A stretch of DNA of 33,828 nt from Chloroflexota bacterium (GTDB lineage Bacteria; Chloroflexota; Dormibacteria; CF-121), in NCBI GenBank assembly GCA_005880395.1, contig VBHQ01000162.1, positions 1 to 33,828 on the forward strand. Reading direction: 5' to 3'. Positions 1 to 7,258 of this stretch are shown here, in pieces. Made by a program: the position numbers and the translations under genes. The notes under the pieces were generated by a model that saw only the letters and a program-made list of their open reading frames with translations, was not told the DNA's origin and made no database searches. Each line of letters begins with the position of its first letter. The stretch's first letter is position 1.

Positions 1-105
1 CAACGGGGAGACTTCTTGCTCGTGGCCGGGCCAAATCGCGTGCCGGTAAACATCATGGCGCCGCCATGGATGGATGAAATGATCGTGGCTTCCCGTCGTC
101 ATTGA
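1..105 (+). CDS. C-terminal fragment of an unknown protein (cut by window edge)
   Basis: The first frame of the plus strand is open from the window edge to a TGA at 103-105 and encodes about 34 residues containing GDFLLVAGPNRVPVN. The other two forward frames close within about 75 nt, and this frame has a protein-like mix of hydrophobic and charged residues. I do not recognise a family from so short a tail. It could also be chance open sequence, so confidence is low. Confidence 0.4.
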   Translation, partial: QRGDFLLVAGPNRVPVNIMAPPWMDEMIVASRRH

Positions 106-118
106 CGGCTACCCCTCA

Positions 119-146
119 TTGATTTTTACCGTGTCACGCCTAATAA
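119..146 (+). promoter_or_regulatory. Sigma70-like promoter upstream of the small protein and GH36 gene
   Basis: TTGATT (119-124) is followed after 16 nt by TAATAA (141-146), with AATAAT at a 17-nt spacing as the alternative. This is one of the few AT-rich islands in the window and lies in the gap after the first partial gene. The predicted transcript would start near 153 and carry a leader of about 77 nt before the GTG at 231. Confidence 0.5.
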
Positions 147-230
147 TTAGCGCCTGAATTTGCGCTGAGGGTCACCTGGCGTTTGGGGACCTCCGGCGCG
201 GCGCTGGGGACCGCGCAAAGGGGAAAGACG

Positions 231-437
231 GTGCAGGACCTCACCGATCGTCGCAATGAGGAGGCCCGCGAGATCCGGGATTTGCTGGCGTCCAAGCTCA
301 AGATGCACCCGATCTGGCTTGGAGGCCTCGATACCCAGGCGGCCCGCCACATCTATCTCTTTATCCAGTCGCTCGAGGGGCGGAAGCCCTTTGGGCGCGT
401 CCGGCGGCAGCGGGCGCCGAACCTGACGCTAGACTGA
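231..437 (+). CDS. Small uncharacterised protein, 68 aa
   Basis: The ORF track begins at a TTG at 183, but the GTG at 231 is preceded by an AAAGGGG ribosome-binding site at 218-224 with a suitable gap, so I prefer 231. The product is charged and probably helical: a basic/acidic N-terminal stretch (DRRNEEAREIRDLLASKL), a short hydrophobic middle and a very basic C-terminus. I see no signal peptide, membrane segment or metal motif. It follows the AT-rich promoter at 119-146 and lies 52 nt before the GH36 gene, so the two may be co-transcribed. I do not recognise a family. Coding status rests mainly on the ribosome-binding site and position. Confidence 0.5.
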   Translation: MQDLTDRRNEEAREIRDLLASKLKMHPIWLGGLDTQAARHIYLFIQSLEGRKPFGRVRRQRAPNLTLD

Positions 438-489
438 CCCCGATCTGGAACTGACGCCACGCGCCGACCAGGCGGCTGGGACCTTCAGC

Positions 490-2544
490 GTGGTCGCCGG
501 CGACTACCCCCTGATCCGCAACGCCGCCTGCGCGGTGAAGCTCAACGGCGAGTGGTTTGTCAGCACCTCTGCGCCCAAAGCTCATGCTGATGCGTTTGCG
601 CTTCACTGGCAGGCAGGCGGAGCACGGGCAGTCGCCCGCTTGATCCCGCACGAGGGCGGCGTCGTGATCGAGTGCGAGCTGAACAACGAGAGTGCCGGCA
701 CGATGACCTTTAACGGCTGGCGTCCGCTGATGATCGACGGTGGCGATGCGGCGCTGCGGGTCGGCGACGAGCCCTGGCGGGCCAGCGTGCTCATCAATGG
801 ATACCAGTCCTGGGACTACGCCGGCATCCATCCACTGGACGAGGCGATCAAGGAAGGCGATCCCAGGCCACCGGTCACCTCGTGGTGGACGGCAGCCATC
901 TGCGACGGCAAGGCGATGTTCGTCGCCCAGGTGCTCAAGGCGAGCCGGTTTGCCACCGTCTTCAACTGGCATTACCACCGCGATGAACACGCGGGCGAGG
1001 CATTACCGACGGATATCCGGACGTTTGTCGCCGAGCAGCACGGCTCACCCTTATCGCAGCCCGAGCAGCGAAGCGGGCTTCCGGAAGAGCTGCAGCTCGA
1101 AGTGCCGGCGCAGTCGGGGTTAGTTTCCGATCCAATCCTGATCGCATACGGCGACGACGGGACGGCGACGCTGCGGCGCGCGCTCGATGCCGCGGGCCGT
1201 GCTTCCGGCGCCAGCAGCTTCGAAGCCGTTCCGCGGGGCTGGTGCAGCTGGTACCACCTGGGCCTCGCCGTCACGGAAGACGACATCGCGCGGCACGCCG
1301 CCTTCATCGCCAAGCGCCTGCCTGAACTGGCAAAAGCCTCCAGCGCGAGTTACCGCCCGGTCATCCAGCTGGACGACGGGTGGATGCCCCGCTGGCAGCA
1401 ATGGGGCGACTGGGTCGCGAATGACTTTTTCAGCCGGGGCCTGCGGGCGCTGACGACGCGAGTCCACCGCCACCGCTTTGAAGCGGGCATCTGGCTGGCG
1501 CCGTTTCACGTCGCAACCGATTCGCAGCTGGCCGGCGCTCACCCCGACTGGCTGCTCAAAGGCAAAGACGGTTCCGCGCTGGTTGATCCCCGCCTGAGCA
1601 AGGGCTATCACCTGCTCGATGCGACGCATCCGGAGGCGCAGCGCTTCCTCCGGGAGCTTTTCGCAGGACTGCGTCGGGACGGCTTTACCTATTACAAGCT
1701 CGACTTTCTGTACGGCGCCGCCTACGAGGCACGCCGCCATGATCCCGACGTCACCGGGACCCAGGCGCTGCGGCTGGGCCTCAAGCAGATCGCGGATGCC
1801 ATCAACCCACCGGGCAAACCCGCAACCTCATTCATACTCGCCTGCGGCGCGCCGCTCATGCCGGTCGTTGGTCTGGTGCATGGCGCCCGCACCGGAGGGG
1901 ACGTCGGGGCCCCCACCATGGAGGATGGCAGGGCGGGAGCGCCGCATCTAGGCTTCCCGTTGATCCTGTCAATGGCACGCAACCAGGCGGCGCGCCTCTT
2001 CTTCGACGACTCGCTGTTCGCGATCGACGCCGATGTCGTCATGGCGGCCTCGCCACAACTCACCACGGGAGAGGCGCAGGTCATGATCACGATCGCCGCG
2101 CTTTCCGGCGGCGTCTTCATGCTCAGTGACGATCTGGAGACGTTGCCGGCTGAGCGGTTGACGCTGCTCCGCAACCCGAACGTGCTTGGGCTGGTGGGTG
2201 GTCCCGCCGCTGAGCCCGTCCACCTGTTCAGCGCACCCGAGCGGGAAGCGCAGGACCACTGGTTTGCCTTCCCGGCGGAGCTCCCACCGCTGTGGGTCCG
2301 GGCCGAGCCAGACGGCGGGGCCGTCGTCGCCATCTACAACTGGGCCGACACACAACGTCCCTATCGCCTCCACTTCGCCGAGGCGACCGGGTCGGCGGGC
2401 AGCTATGCCGTGACCGACCTGTGGTCAACGCGGCGCGGCGGCCGAAGCCTCGGTGTCAAGACCGATTCGATGCGGCTGACGCTCCTCCCACACAGTGTGC
2501 GACTACTTAGAACGAAGCCCACGGCCGCCGGCGCGCAGCGCTAA
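490..2544 (+). CDS. GH36-family alpha-galactosidase
   Basis: This 684-aa protein hydrolyses terminal alpha-galactosides (melibiose/raffinose-type sugars) by a retaining mechanism, if it follows its family. An N-terminal beta-sandwich region is followed by a (beta/alpha)8 barrel with family landmarks: GWCSWYHL, QLDDGWMP, GIWLAPF and YYKLDFLYG. Asp405 in KLDF is the expected nucleophile, and Asp471 in RTGGDVG fits the acid/base position. A C-terminal beta domain follows LSDD. Length is normal for GH36 and no signal peptide is seen, so it is probably cytoplasmic. The GTG start at 490 has only a weak ribosome-binding site, and no ATG lies nearby in frame. No sugar transporter or regulator is adjacent. 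Substrate specificity within GH36 is not resolved by sequence alone. Confidence 0.85.
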   Translation: MVAGDYPLIRNAACAVKLNGEWFVSTSAPKAHADAFALHWQAGGARAVARLIPHEGGVVIECELNNESAGTMTFNGWRPLMIDGGDAALRVGDEPWRASVLINGYQSWDYAGIHPLDEAIKEGDPRPPVTSWWTAAICDGKAMFVAQVLKASRFATVFNWHYHRDEHAGEALPTDIRTFVAEQHGSPLSQPEQRSGLPEELQLEVPAQSGLVSDPILIAYGDDGTATLRRALDAAGRASGASSFEAVPRGWCSWYHLGLAVTEDDIARHAAFIAKRLPELAKASSASYRPVIQLDDGWMPRWQQWGDWVANDFFSRGLRALTTRVHRHRFEAGIWLAPFHVATDSQLAGAHPDWLLKGKDGSALVDPRLSKGYHLLDATHPEAQRFLRELFAGLRRDGFTYYKLDFLYGAAYEARRHDPDVTGTQALRLGLKQIADAINPPGKPATSFILACGAPLMPVVGLVHGARTGGDVGAPTMEDGRAGAPHLGFPLILSMARNQAARLFFDDSLFAIDADVVMAASPQLTTGEAQVMITIAALSGGVFMLSDDLETLPAERLTLLRNPNVLGLVGGPAAEPVHLFSAPEREAQDHWFAFPAELPPLWVRAEPDGGAVVAIYNWADTQRPYRLHFAEATGSAGSYAVTDLWSTRRGGRSLGVKTDSMRLTLLPHSVRLLRTKPTAAGAQR

Positions 2545-2563
2545 CCTCTACTGGCAACCCACC

Positions 2564-3160
2564 ATGCGGCGCGTGCTCTTTTACCGCCTTTACGAGGTCG
2601 AGCCTGCCCGGCTTTCCGAGCTGGAGCAAGAGGCGCGCACCTTTGCGCGGGCCCGCGCCTGGCGCGGCGATGCCTTCTGGCTGGCAACCGAACGGTCAAC
2701 CGACCTCTTCGCGATGGAATATTTCCGGCACGCCCGCAATGAGGAAGGCGCGGCGCTGTCAGCGGCCGGGTTTGTGCGCATGCTGGGCGATGAAACCGAT
2801 GCGATTGCGACCCTCTACTTTCTCAATGATGCGGCCCAGCAATTCCACGCCCGGGCCGCGCTGCACGACGATGAGAATCCGATTGCGAAGCTGCGCCACC
2901 TCGAGATTCGGCAGGGACGCCTCCCGTCGGGCTCGCCGATCGAGGATGTGCTGGCGGCGCGGCCGGTGATCAAGAAGATGGAAGGCGAGCCCATCACCTT
3001 CTATCCCCCCACCTACAGGCCGAATGCGTATTTCCGGCGGGACAAGCCAGGCATGTGGGGCTTCAGTCTGAAGGGGATCCGCGACTTCGCGCCGTCGTTC
3101 CTCGAAGCTGAGGCGGAGGCCTTGCGCATTTATCGGGGCTTTCGCCGCCTGAATCCGTGA
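2564..3160 (+). CDS. Uncharacterised protein, 198 aa
   Basis: The ORF track starts at 2495 inside the GH36 gene; the ATG at 2564 (MRRVLFYRLYEV) lies just past the GH36 stop and is the better start. The product is soluble-looking, rich in aromatic and charged residues, with no signal peptide or membrane segment. A proline/tyrosine-rich stretch (ITFYPPTYRPN) is followed by GMWGFSLKGIRDF near the C-terminus. I do not recognise the family. Its stop overlaps the next gene's GTG start by 4 nt (GTGA), implying translational coupling with the lipase-like gene downstream. The reading frame is well supported by length and context; the function is unknown. Confidence 0.7.
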   Translation: MRRVLFYRLYEVEPARLSELEQEARTFARARAWRGDAFWLATERSTDLFAMEYFRHARNEEGAALSAAGFVRMLGDETDAIATLYFLNDAAQQFHARAALHDDENPIAKLRHLEIRQGRLPSGSPIEDVLAARPVIKKMEGEPITFYPPTYRPNAYFRRDKPGMWGFSLKGIRDFAPSFLEAEAEALRIYRGFRRLNP

Positions 3161-3905
3161 ACGCCTCGACCTTCACGCTCAAAAGCCGCGACGGCCTGGA
3201 GCTCGCCGTCCGCCGGTGGGAGCTCCAGGGCGCGGCGCACCAGTGGACCTTCGTAGTCGTCCACGGCCATGGCGAGCACGCTGGACGCTATCAGCATCTG
3301 GGGGAATGGTTCAGCACGCTTGGCACGACCACCTATGCGATGGATCAACGCGGGCACGGGCACAGTGGCGGCCAGCGCGGGCACTCACCCAGCCTCAGCA
3401 CCATCCTCGACGATATCGACGATGTCATCAGTCGAGCGCGCGATGAACGGGGCCGGCCGCTGGTGCTCATCGGCCATTCCATGGGCGGCTTGCTGGCGAT
3501 CGCATACACGCTGGATCGTCCCGACCGCGTCGATCGCGCGATCTTCTCGGCGCTGAACGCGCCGTCGTTGACGCCTATCGCACCGATCCGCTGGTGCACA
3601 ACCAGATCAGCGCCGGGATGTACGACGCAACGATCGCAAAAGGTGAGTCGTTGATCCAGCGGGCGCCGGCGCTGCGCGTGCCGTTCTTGCTGATGCACGG
3701 CCGCGACGACCGCATCATTGACCCGGCGGGAAGCCAGCGGTTCTTCGCCCGGGCAACCGCACCAGGGCGCGCCTTCTGCCTTTACCCGGGGATGTACCAC
3801 GAGATCTTCAACGAGGTCGGCCATGAGAAGGTCTTTGCCGATATCGAGAGCTGGCTGACCGAGCGAACGGACGCCCAGGTCACTGGCTGGAATCCGCCCC
3901 CCTGA
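3157..3905 (+). pseudogene. Broken monoacylglycerol-lipase-like alpha/beta hydrolase
   Basis: Two overlapping frames hold complementary parts of one serine hydrolase of the Hydrolase_4/monoacylglycerol lipase type. The first (from GTG 3157) has VVHGHGEHAGRY, the oxyanion region and GHSMGG with nucleophile Ser108. The second, shifted frame carries AYRTDPLVHNQISAG, then HGRDDRI (catalytic Asp) and YHEIFNE (catalytic His), ending at 3905. Near 3555-3567 the text jumps from SALNAP to VVDAYRTDP. In intact family members about 35-50 residues, the cap/lid segment, lie between these points, so this is a deletion with a frame change and not a simple indel. All three catalytic residues survive but are not in one frame. 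It may be a real lesion or an assembly collapse. It would otherwise cleave monoglycerides or other esters. Confidence 0.8.
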
Positions 3906-3912
3906 ACCGCTG

Positions 3913-4371
3913 ATGCGCGCGGTGCTGCAGCGAGTCAGCGAGGCCTCGGTCAGCTGGGCGGAAGGACAGTCGTCGATCGGCCCCGGTTATTGCATCCTCC
4001 TGGGCGTGGCGCAATCAGACCAGGAAGGCGACGCCGACTACCTCGCCGACAAGATCCTCAAGCTGCGCGTGTTCAGCGACGCGGCGGGGAAGTTCAACTT
4101 GAGCGCCGCCGACGTGAAGGCGGATTTCCTCGTCGTATCGCAATTCACCCTCTTCGCTGACGCCCGCGGCCAGAATCGTCCCAGCTTCCTGCAGGCGGCG
4201 CGGCCGGAGATCGGCCGGCCGCTGCTCGAGCGGTTCATCCAGCGGCTCGGCGCCAGCGGTCTCCGGGTCGAGACCGGTTCCTTCGGGGCGCAGATGACCG
4301 TTCGGATCGTTAACGACGGCCCAGTCACCATCGTCCTCAGCACGGATTCCTGGGAGCCACGCATCGGCTGA
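3913..4371 (+). CDS. dtd: D-aminoacyl-tRNA deacylase
   Basis: This 152-aa protein removes D-amino acids (and, in the wider family, glycine mischarged on tRNA-Ala) from tRNA, a chiral proofreading step in translation. It has the family's typical length and start ([13 protein letters not shown]), the SQFTLFAD motif, and [11 protein letters not shown] near the C-terminus. The Gly-Pro pair in GPVT is the cross-subunit Gly-cisPro element that reads chirality in the dimer. It is cytoplasmic. The ATG lies 7 nt after the lipase-like stop, so it is probably the last gene of the plus-strand run starting near 231. The gene appears intact. Confidence 0.95.
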   Translation: MRAVLQRVSEASVSWAEGQSSIGPGYCILLGVAQSDQEGDADYLADKILKLRVFSDAAGKFNLSAADVKADFLVVSQFTLFADARGQNRPSFLQAARPEIGRPLLERFIQRLGASGLRVETGSFGAQMTVRIVNDGPVTIVLSTDSWEPRIG

Positions 4372-4546
4372 CCAAACCCGTACGCCCGACCGGCCCAGCA
4401 CGATACGCTGCCTGCCGTAATCGCCTGTGAAGTGCTTGTGCGCGTCCGTTCGTGGCGCGCGACGAGGCGCCGGCGCTGGGTGACGTTAGCCTGCCGGCAA
4501 TGTTGCGGCCGCCAGCTGGCGATAGGCTGACAGCGAGGCAATCGAG

Positions 4547-5068
4547 ATGGTCATCACGATGACGAACCGGCTACTCGCCCTGGTAATCGCTGTCGCGCTC
4601 AGCGGCGGGATTGCGGCTCACGCCGCGCAGTCGCCACACCAGCCGATGGCTCCGATCACGCTGACCTCGGCCACCAGCCTGCCGGTCGTGCTGCAGACGG
4701 CGGCCAGCCACCTGACCGAAACCGCAACCGGCACCATCGATCCGAGTGCCGCCATCCGGAGCGCCTACCAGCGCGACCATGTCGCGCTCGAGCACCTGCG
4801 GCAGCAGGCCTCCGCCCTCAAGGGCAGCGCGCACCCGGCTTTCAACCAGTACATCTCCGACCAGGAAGCGGCGCTCACCGAGCTGGAGCGGACGGCAATG
4901 GCGACCATTCGTCCGTCGGCCGGCGGCTCGATCGCCGCGATGGATCAGCTGGTCAGTGCGGCCCAGGCCACGCTGAATCGCGAACTGGCGCAACCGGCGG
5001 CTATGAAGACGAACGGTTCCACCGGTTCTGCAAAGTCGAACCAGGGACAGGGCAGCACCAAGAAGTAG
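4547..5068 (+). CDS. Secreted uncharacterised protein, 173 aa
   Basis: The N-terminus (MTNRLLALVIAVALSGGIAAHA) is a classical Sec signal peptide with a likely cleavage after AHA. The mature part is mostly alpha-helical, with charged stretches such as YQRDHVALEHLRQQAS and EAALTELERTA, and ends in a flexible Ser/Gly/Lys-rich tail. A GAGG ribosome-binding site at 4535-4538 supports the ATG at 4547; a second ATG at 4559 is an alternative. The 175-nt gap upstream contains a weak TAGGCT -10 candidate at 4523-4528. The gene is convergent with the HAAS-type gene and ends 5 nt from it. I do not recognise a family; a periplasmic or cell-surface location is inferred. Confidence 0.65.
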   Translation: MVITMTNRLLALVIAVALSGGIAAHAAQSPHQPMAPITLTSATSLPVVLQTAASHLTETATGTIDPSAAIRSAYQRDHVALEHLRQQASALKGSAHPAFNQYISDQEAALTELERTAMATIRPSAGGSIAAMDQLVSAAQATLNRELAQPAAMKTNGSTGSAKSNQGQGSTKK

Positions 5069-5073
5069 TCCGT

Positions 5074-5715
5074 TTAGGCCGCGATTGTCTCGAGCCGATG
5101 CCACCGCCGAAGGCGGATCGCGAGGTAGGCAGCCGTCAGCACCGGGAGAAGAAACAGGACGATCACGAGCGCGGTCTGCGCCACACTGCCAATGATGTCG
5201 AGCACCGACGTTCCGCTGCAGCTGCTCTGAAGCACGTCACCCGCCGCGTTCCGAACGGTAATACATCTGCTGCCGTGCCCGGCGCCAGCGCCCGCCAACA
5301 CCAGGCCGATGAGAGAGATCCCCGGATAACCACCCAGGGAAAAGACGGACCCGATGATCTTGTCACGCGTCTTCCACTGCGACGACAGCCAGAGCAACAC
5401 CACGCCGGCGGGCCAGAGGAAGAGCAGCAGGACCAGCGCGGCAATCTCGAGGAGCCCTGGCCGCTCGGGCTGCTGGGTCTTGATACCAAGCCGCTCGCGC
5501 GCCTCGGCAACCAACACGGCCGGCTCACCCAAACGGTCGAGGATGTTCAGAATCGTGGCGTCCGTTTCCTGCGAATCACGGGCGCGCGCGTCGGCGATGT
5601 GCGACCGCATGTCGTCGAGCAGCTCATCGCGAGCCGCCGCCGGAAAATCGTGGGCTGCGGCGCAAATTCGTGCCAGGTAGCCGTCGATCAGCTGGTCGGC
5701 GTGCGGAGCGGTCAT
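5074..5715 (-). CDS. PadR-associated HAAS/DUF1700-type membrane protein
   Basis: The ATG at 5715 (MTAPHADQLIDGYLARI) is chosen over the longer ORF because it overlaps the padR stop as ATGA and follows AGGAGG inside padR. Residues 1-80 form a helical cytoplasmic domain ending in ILDRLGEPAVLVAEARE, the pattern of HAAS/DUF1700 proteins that occur beside PadR regulators. The remainder has about four membrane segments (LLEIAALVLLLFLWPAGVVLLWL and others) and a short external loop with two cysteines. Length is 213 aa. Family knowledge makes these PadR-linked membrane regulators or sensors of unknown ligand. It is translationally coupled to padR and presumably controlled by it. Confidence 0.75.
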   Translation of the reverse strand: MTAPHADQLIDGYLARICAAAHDFPAAARDELLDDMRSHIADARARDSQETDATILNILDRLGEPAVLVAEARERLGIKTQQPERPGLLEIAALVLLLFLWPAGVVLLWLSSQWKTRDKIIGSVFSLGGYPGISLIGLVLAGAGAGHGSRCITVRNAAGDVLQSSCSGTSVLDIIGSVAQTALVIVLFLLPVLTAAYLAIRLRRWHRLETIAA

Positions 5716-6050
5716 GACTTCTTCGCCTCCTGAAGAATTGCGTCGACAGCGCCCCGGAAAGTCGTCCACTCGCTCTTGAAGCCGGTCAAAGCTCGCCGGC
5801 CCTCAGCGGTCAGCTCGTAATAGCGCCGGGGCGGACCATCGGCTGACTCCCGCCACTCGGTCTTCACCAGGCCGTCGCGGCGAAGCCGGCTCAGCAACGG
5901 ATACAGTGTTCCCTCCGTCGTCAGCATGCCGGTCTTAGCGAGCGCGTCGATCAGGTCGAACGCGTAGCGCGGGGTCTGCTGCATCAGCGCCATCACGCAG
6001 TACTCCAGTGCCCCGCGGCGCATCTGGCTCACGAGTCCGTCCGCCGGCAC
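5712..6050 (-). CDS. PadR-family transcriptional regulator
   Basis: This winged-helix repressor has the family signature: RRGALEYCVMALM, YAFDLIDAL, TEGTLYPLLSRLRRDGLV and PRRYYELTAEGRRAL. The ORF track starts far upstream at 6272, inside the divergent gene. I choose GTG 6050 (112 aa) because a TACATT -10 box ends 6 nt before it, matching a leaderless spacing repeated in this window; GTG 6032 and ATG 6023 are alternatives. It is coupled by ATGA to the HAAS-type membrane gene, a common pair. A 15-bp palindrome at 6073-6087 overlaps its -35 region and is a candidate autoregulatory operator. The inducer is unknown. Confidence 0.88.
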   Translation of the reverse strand: MPADGLVSQMRRGALEYCVMALMQQTPRYAFDLIDALAKTGMLTTEGTLYPLLSRLRRDGLVKTEWRESADGPPRRYYELTAEGRRALTGFKSEWTTFRGAVDAILQEAKKS

Positions 6051-6056
6051 GCGGCC

Positions 6057-6085
6057 AATGTACCACAAGCATCCTTGCGGCGCAA
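6057..6085 (-). promoter_or_regulatory. padR promoter (leaderless type)
   Basis: Read on the minus strand, TTGCGC (6085-6080) is followed after 17 nt by TACATT (6062-6057), then 6 nt and the GTG at 6050. The -35 box is only a half match, but the spacing is ideal. Confidence 0.5.
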
Positions 6086-6087
6086 GG
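6073..6087. promoter_or_regulatory. Palindrome, candidate PadR operator
   Basis: CCTTGCG-G-CGCAAGG is a perfect 7+7 inverted repeat with a 1-nt centre. It covers the -35 box of padR and lies about 57 nt upstream of the -10 of the divergent CapA-like gene, so a bound regulator could affect both. The classical PadR ATGT-N8-ACAT site is not present. The assignment to PadR is inferred from position. Confidence 0.45.
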
Positions 6088-6143
6088 GACTTGGACTCGT
6101 TACAAATGCCCCTACGGCGCTGGCCTCGCCGGTACGGCTGGTG

Positions 6144-6149
6144 TATCCT
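6144..6149 (+). promoter_or_regulatory. -10 box of the CapA-like gene
   Basis: TATCCT lies 8 nt before the TTG at 6158 and no ribosome-binding site is visible, consistent with a leaderless mRNA. No good -35 box is seen. Confidence 0.35.
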
Positions 6150-6157
6150 ACCGGCGC

Positions 6158-7258
6158 TTGAAGCGTTCCCTCGCGCTGCTCCTCTCGCTGTTGCCCGCGC
6201 TCGCCGCCTGTTCGTCACCGACCAGCGGACCCACGGGGGCCAGTCCCGTGGCCGCCCTGGCGGCGGCGACACCGAGCCACGCGCCTACGCCGACGCCCAA
6301 GCCGACGCCGCCACCGCTCGCCCTGACAAGCATCTTCGGCGATATCAAACCGGACCTTTCCCAATATGACCCGTCGCAGCTGCGGGTCATCATCGCCACC
6401 GGTGACGTCATCCCAGCCCGGGACGTGAATTACGAGGTGCTCGCCCATCATGACTTTCTCTATCCCTGGCGACAGACCGCCGACTACCTGAAAAGCGGCG
6501 ACCTGCTTTACATCAACCTCGAGTCACCGTTGCTGAAGAACTGCCCGGTCGTGCGCACCGGCTTCACCTTTTGCGGCGACGCCCGGTCGATCGCCGGACT
6601 GGATTACGCAGGGGTCAACGTCGCGAATCTAGCCAATAACCACCTCACCAACTACGGCCCCGCCGGCACGAGCGAAACTCAGATGCTGCTCGCCAAGCAT
6701 GGGATCGGGATGTCGGGACTCGGCACCTACGAGATCCGCGACATCCGGGGCGTGAAGTTCGCCTTTCTCGGTTTCAACGGCGTCGGCGCGCGCGTCGATC
6801 GTGTCGAGATGAAGCGCGAGATCGACCTGGTTCGTCCGCAGGCCGACGTCGTCGTCGTGCAGTTCCACTGGGGCAAGGAGTACGAGCTGATGCCGCAGGC
6901 CGCCGCTGGGATTGCCCCCGACAATCCGCGAGACATCGGCCACCTTGCCATCGACGACGGCGCGGACCTGGTGATCGGCAACCATCCCCACTGGGTGGAA
7001 CCGGTCGAGATCTATAAAGGCAAGCTGATCACCTACGCGCACGGGAATTTCATCTTCGACCAGATGTGGTCGCAGGAAACCCGTGAAGGCGTGGTCGGCC
7101 GATACACCTTCTACGGGACGCAACTGGTCCGGGTCGACTACCGCCCGCTGGTCATCGACAACTACGCCCAGCCACGCTGGCTGGACGACTCGACCGGCGA
7201 AGGAAAAGCGATCGTCGACCGGATGACTACCGCGTCCTACCAGCTGGCGGCAGGCTAG
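6158..7258 (+). CDS. CapA-family (PGA_cap) lipoprotein
   Basis: The ORF track starts at 6008, overlapping padR; the TTG at 6158 gives a clean lipoprotein signal, MKRSLALLLSLLPALAAC, with lipobox LAAC and lipidated Cys18. A Pro/Thr/Ala-rich linker follows. The rest is a metallophosphoesterase-like CapA domain: ATGDVIPARDVNY, INLESPL, NVANLANNHLTNYG, VQFHWGKEY, VIGNHPHWVEP and YAHGNFIFDQ, with the usual Asp, Asn and His metal ligands. In well-studied members CapA helps make or export poly-gamma-glutamate capsules, but most distant homologues are uncharacterised and no capB/capC is present here, so an outer-surface hydrolase role is only inferred. Its 3' end overlaps the convergent glycosyltransferase by 32 nt. 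Length 366 aa is normal. Confidence 0.85.
   Translation: MKRSLALLLSLLPALAACSSPTSGPTGASPVAALAAATPSHAPTPTPKPTPPPLALTSIFGDIKPDLSQYDPSQLRVIIATGDVIPARDVNYEVLAHHDFLYPWRQTADYLKSGDLLYINLESPLLKNCPVVRTGFTFCGDARSIAGLDYAGVNVANLANNHLTNYGPAGTSETQMLLAKHGIGMSGLGTYEIRDIRGVKFAFLGFNGVGARVDRVEMKREIDLVRPQADVVVVQFHWGKEYELMPQAAAGIAPDNPRDIGHLAIDDGADLVIGNHPHWVEPVEIYKGKLITYAHGNFIFDQMWSQETREGVVGRYTFYGTQLVRVDYRPLVIDNYAQPRWLDDSTGEGKAIVDRMTTASYQLAAG

Noticed and set aside
3157-3905. Programmed frameshift in the lipase gene
   Set aside because: A slip would not explain the missing cap segment, and no slippery sequence is seen at the junction.
6057-6073. Classical PadR ATGT-N8-ACAT operator
   Set aside because: ATGT occurs at 6058-6061 but no ACAT follows at the required distance.
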